Part shown: positions 63,201 through 64,000 of the stretch, in pieces
Layout of the letters: each line of letters starts with the position of its first letter
Position numbering within the stretch: the stretch's first letter is position 1
Origin: Pontibacter mangrovi
GTDB taxonomy: Bacteria; Bacteroidota; Bacteroidia; Cytophagales; Hymenobacteraceae
NCBI RefSeq assembly: GCF_006385705.1
Contig: NZ_VFRQ01000007.1
Coordinates: forward strand, 124,001 to 188,000
Direction: 5' to 3'
DNA length: 64,000 nt
Made by a program: the position numbers and the translations under genes
Notes under the pieces: model-generated
What the model saw: the letters and a program-made list of their open reading frames with translations, nothing else
What the model was told of the DNA's origin: nothing
The model's database searches: none

Positions 63201-64000
63201 ACCTGGACCTTCGATAACATCATGCTGCCCGACAGTAATGCCAACGAGCCGGGCAGCCATGGCTACATCCAGTTCAGCATTAAGCCCAAGGCAGACCTGC
63301 CGGAGAAGACCGCCGTGGAGAACTTTGCCGATATTTTCTTCGACTATAATTCCCCTGTGCGCACTAACATTACCGTTAACCGCATCTACGACATGCCACC
63401 GGTAGTGGACGAGGCGGTGCGGGTAAACCTGGAAGATGTGCTGGCGAACCCGGTCGTCACGGCTTTTGAGCCTGCTGCGGGCAAGTTCGGCGCAGAGGTC
63501 ACGATCACGGGCAAGCGCTTTGCCGCCACAGCCTCCGACAACCAAGTATACCTGAACGGAACAGCCGCCACTGTTGTCAGCGCTACGGGTTCTGAGCTGC
63601 GCGTGCTGGTGCCGGAAGGCGCATCCACGGGTGCCCTGAAAGTTATCACCCCAGACGCGGGCGTAACGACAACGGAGATGTTTGAAGTATACCAGCCGCC
63701 GGTACTCAGTTCATTCAGCCCGGCAGAAGGCATAGCTGGCAGTACAGTAGCGCTGCAGGGACAGTATTTGAATACAAACCAGCTGCCACAAGTATACCTG
63801 GGTGACCAGCTTTGCCAGGTGAGCAGCGCTGCATCCGGAGGTCTACAAATTACCGTGCCGGCCGGGGCTACGACAGGCAAGTTTATAGTATACACCGAGG
63901 GTGGTAAGGCCGTAAATGAACAAGCCTTTAGAGTATGGCAACAGCCGGAAATCAGTGCCCTGAGCAAACGCACCGATAAAGCAGGCGCTGAGTTAAAAAT
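60225..64000 (+). CDS. Giant surface protein (NHL, SdrD-like, DUF11-like, IPT), 3' end beyond window
   Basis: Open from ATG 60225 to the window end; about 1258 codons are seen. Signal peptide MRTALLLFAFLFAFYQSGFC. Residues of about 25-560 are NHL-type six-bladed propeller repeats (GAAIDETGMIYIADS, DVAVAQDGTVYVADT). An SdrD_B-like domain follows (SGTIFVDTNLNEVQDTGEAG, near 575), then DUF11/DUF7619-like stretches (ITDSYDPNDKLVTPVG near 914). IPT/TIG domains begin at about 1075, 1158 and 1240 (VTAFEPAAGKFGAEVTITG and repeats). A T9SS sorting domain is expected further on. Probably a cell-surface adhesin or glycan-binding protein. The second half is more GC-rich than the propeller part. Confidence 0.88.
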   Translation, partial: MRTALLLFAFLFAFYQSGFCQALLKTKHIIGSTLSTPVGAAIDETGMIYIADSYQVRVLKPDGTFNRDILTDDVPFRGRARAVATDAVGNVYVWDSYSLILYKYDREGNLLHKFKNLLANAYTSSYVEGIAVAPDGSIYITDVYKHVVRKFTNEGEFLLDMSSLSTPTDVAVAQDGTVYVADTGNKRIAKFNAAGQLLASFTTPGNGAPTFGRPTGVEVSSAGIIHVADASNATVYTFTEDGARGLNVTLPGVRTGDNLGLGLGKEGNIYVTASGSLTGGLQHGKVFKLSPTGEREVIFGELAPTEAGLGVAALAADSAGHYLYVANRHTGKINQYNRQGIKLGEIGNGNPQANFGIIQDIVIGSEGSLYVLDSSIVKRLNPYGGFISNFAPIPGAVSSKRHKLTGGLDHLLYVLTDGKVAKYDRKGRLLSVVSLAGIDTSYPKPVFQDIAVDATGSLYVIIHLQNQSFPTEAVYEVNKYDSNGQLLLQYTTRGRKMLEINIPKSIEVDKTGNVYVAGNSVEVFDTEGHLKGYLPVYANLLSVNPEGNTVLTAMLNDSQALILKNETDIAESYISGTIFVDTNLNEVQDTGEAGIKGIPVRVEPGSIFGFTDANGKYSVAVEQAGTYELAQVLSSRKTHSYIEQLSPEGALPHTVTIPAGGSTAAGVNFANRVTLTPYLSVSVSSTRRRRCFESTTIVHYENSGFATATDAKVYLKLPAEVALLSADKAYTRLPDGTYEFAIGDMEAGQKGTITITDIVTCGDERVRGRTVCTRAWITPSNNPPAKPTPTVSITGRCDAETGRIRFVIRNSGTADMEQHELFRKYVDGQLASKEQFKLAAGDSMVLWVPSMGYTWRLEADQPEGNGDNTMASVTVEACTDANAGTTFSSGLVNLMPTDDEEAEVSEECVMITDSYDPNDKLVTPVGRTSEHYTSTTAELKYKIRFQNTGTDVAYRVVVVDTLSEHLDLSTLQVGAASHAHRLEVSGKGRPVLTWTFDNIMLPDSNANEPGSHGYIQFSIKPKADLPEKTAVENFADIFFDYNSPVRTNITVNRIYDMPPVVDEAVRVNLEDVLANPVVTAFEPAAGKFGAEVTITGKRFAATASDNQVYLNGTAATVVSATGSELRVLVPEGASTGALKVITPDAGVTTTEMFEVYQPPVLSSFSPAEGIAGSTVALQGQYLNTNQLPQVYLGDQLCQVSSAASGGLQITVPAGATTGKFIVYTEGGKAVNEQAFRVWQQPEISALSKRTDKAGAELK

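Noticed and set aside
1-64000. tRNA, rRNA, tmRNA, prophage and insertion sequence genes
   Set aside because: Searched by eye on both strands in the gaps; no cloverleaf, transposase, integrase or phage structural gene was recognised.

Overview
The window reads as a chromosomal segment of an aerobic, gliding-type member of Bacteroidota, most likely Hymenobacteraceae (Pontibacter or a close relative). The support is Type IX secretion (T9SS) sorting domains of both type A and type B, SBBP and NHL propeller surface proteins, a perfect Bacteroidota promoter (TTTG, 19 bases, TAnnTTTG) in front of the SRP RNA gene, several lone TAnnTTTG boxes, and a moderate GC content that looks to be in the low fifties. 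The genus is inference. No rRNA, tRNA, CRISPR array, integrase or complete insertion sequence was seen.

Layout. 1-15.8 kb holds mostly housekeeping genes: the end of topA, an RlmL-type methyltransferase, murB, a BrkB/YihY membrane protein, a DUF429 protein, guanine deaminase, ffh, a GT4 glycosyltransferase and an acyl-CoA ligase, mixed with small lipoproteins and lipocalin-like proteins. 15.9-27.8 kb is a plus-strand polysaccharide locus: the full pseudaminic acid pathway (pseB, pseC, pseF, a pseG-pseH fusion, pseI), a candidate pseudaminic acid transferase, a T9SS adhesin gene interrupted by an in-frame TAG, a polysaccharide deacetylase and a flippase. 27.8-36 kb carries a DegT-type protein, ftsE, fsa, the unlisted SRP RNA gene ffs (minus strand), a tightly coupled four-gene TelA operon that includes a 58-residue gene, a repeat-rich non-coding stretch and an outer-membrane barrel protein. 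36.9-42.1 kb encodes a 1252-residue SBBP surface protein and two envelope proteins. 42.3-50 kb mixes STAS-like proteins, a serine hydrolase, a Crp/Fnr regulator with an FNR-type box before the neighbouring cupin gene, an HNH endonuclease of the phosphorothioate-DNA-binding kind, a decayed fragment related to it, and a zinc metallopeptidase. 50.2-55.2 kb is a three-gene Type III restriction-like locus. 55.3-64 kb has a MaoC protein, an MFS transporter, DUF4268, citrate synthase, QueD and the first 1258 codons of another giant surface protein.

The most unusual points are these. (1) The Type III locus has a helicase (Res) that stops before the usual C-terminal nuclease, and an unrecognised gene between mod and res carries a D...ExQ pattern like a PD-(D/E)xK nuclease, so cleavage may have moved to a separate subunit. 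(2) The short motif AAGTATA(A)/(T)TATACTT recurs roughly a hundred times, inside genes (where it overrides usual codon choice), between genes and in terminator stems. (3) The pseudaminic acid locus has a PseG-PseH fusion and an orphan GT-B-like protein placed as its transferase. (4) The TelA operon is a compact unit with partners I cannot name. All functional statements rest on reading motifs by eye; no database search was run.
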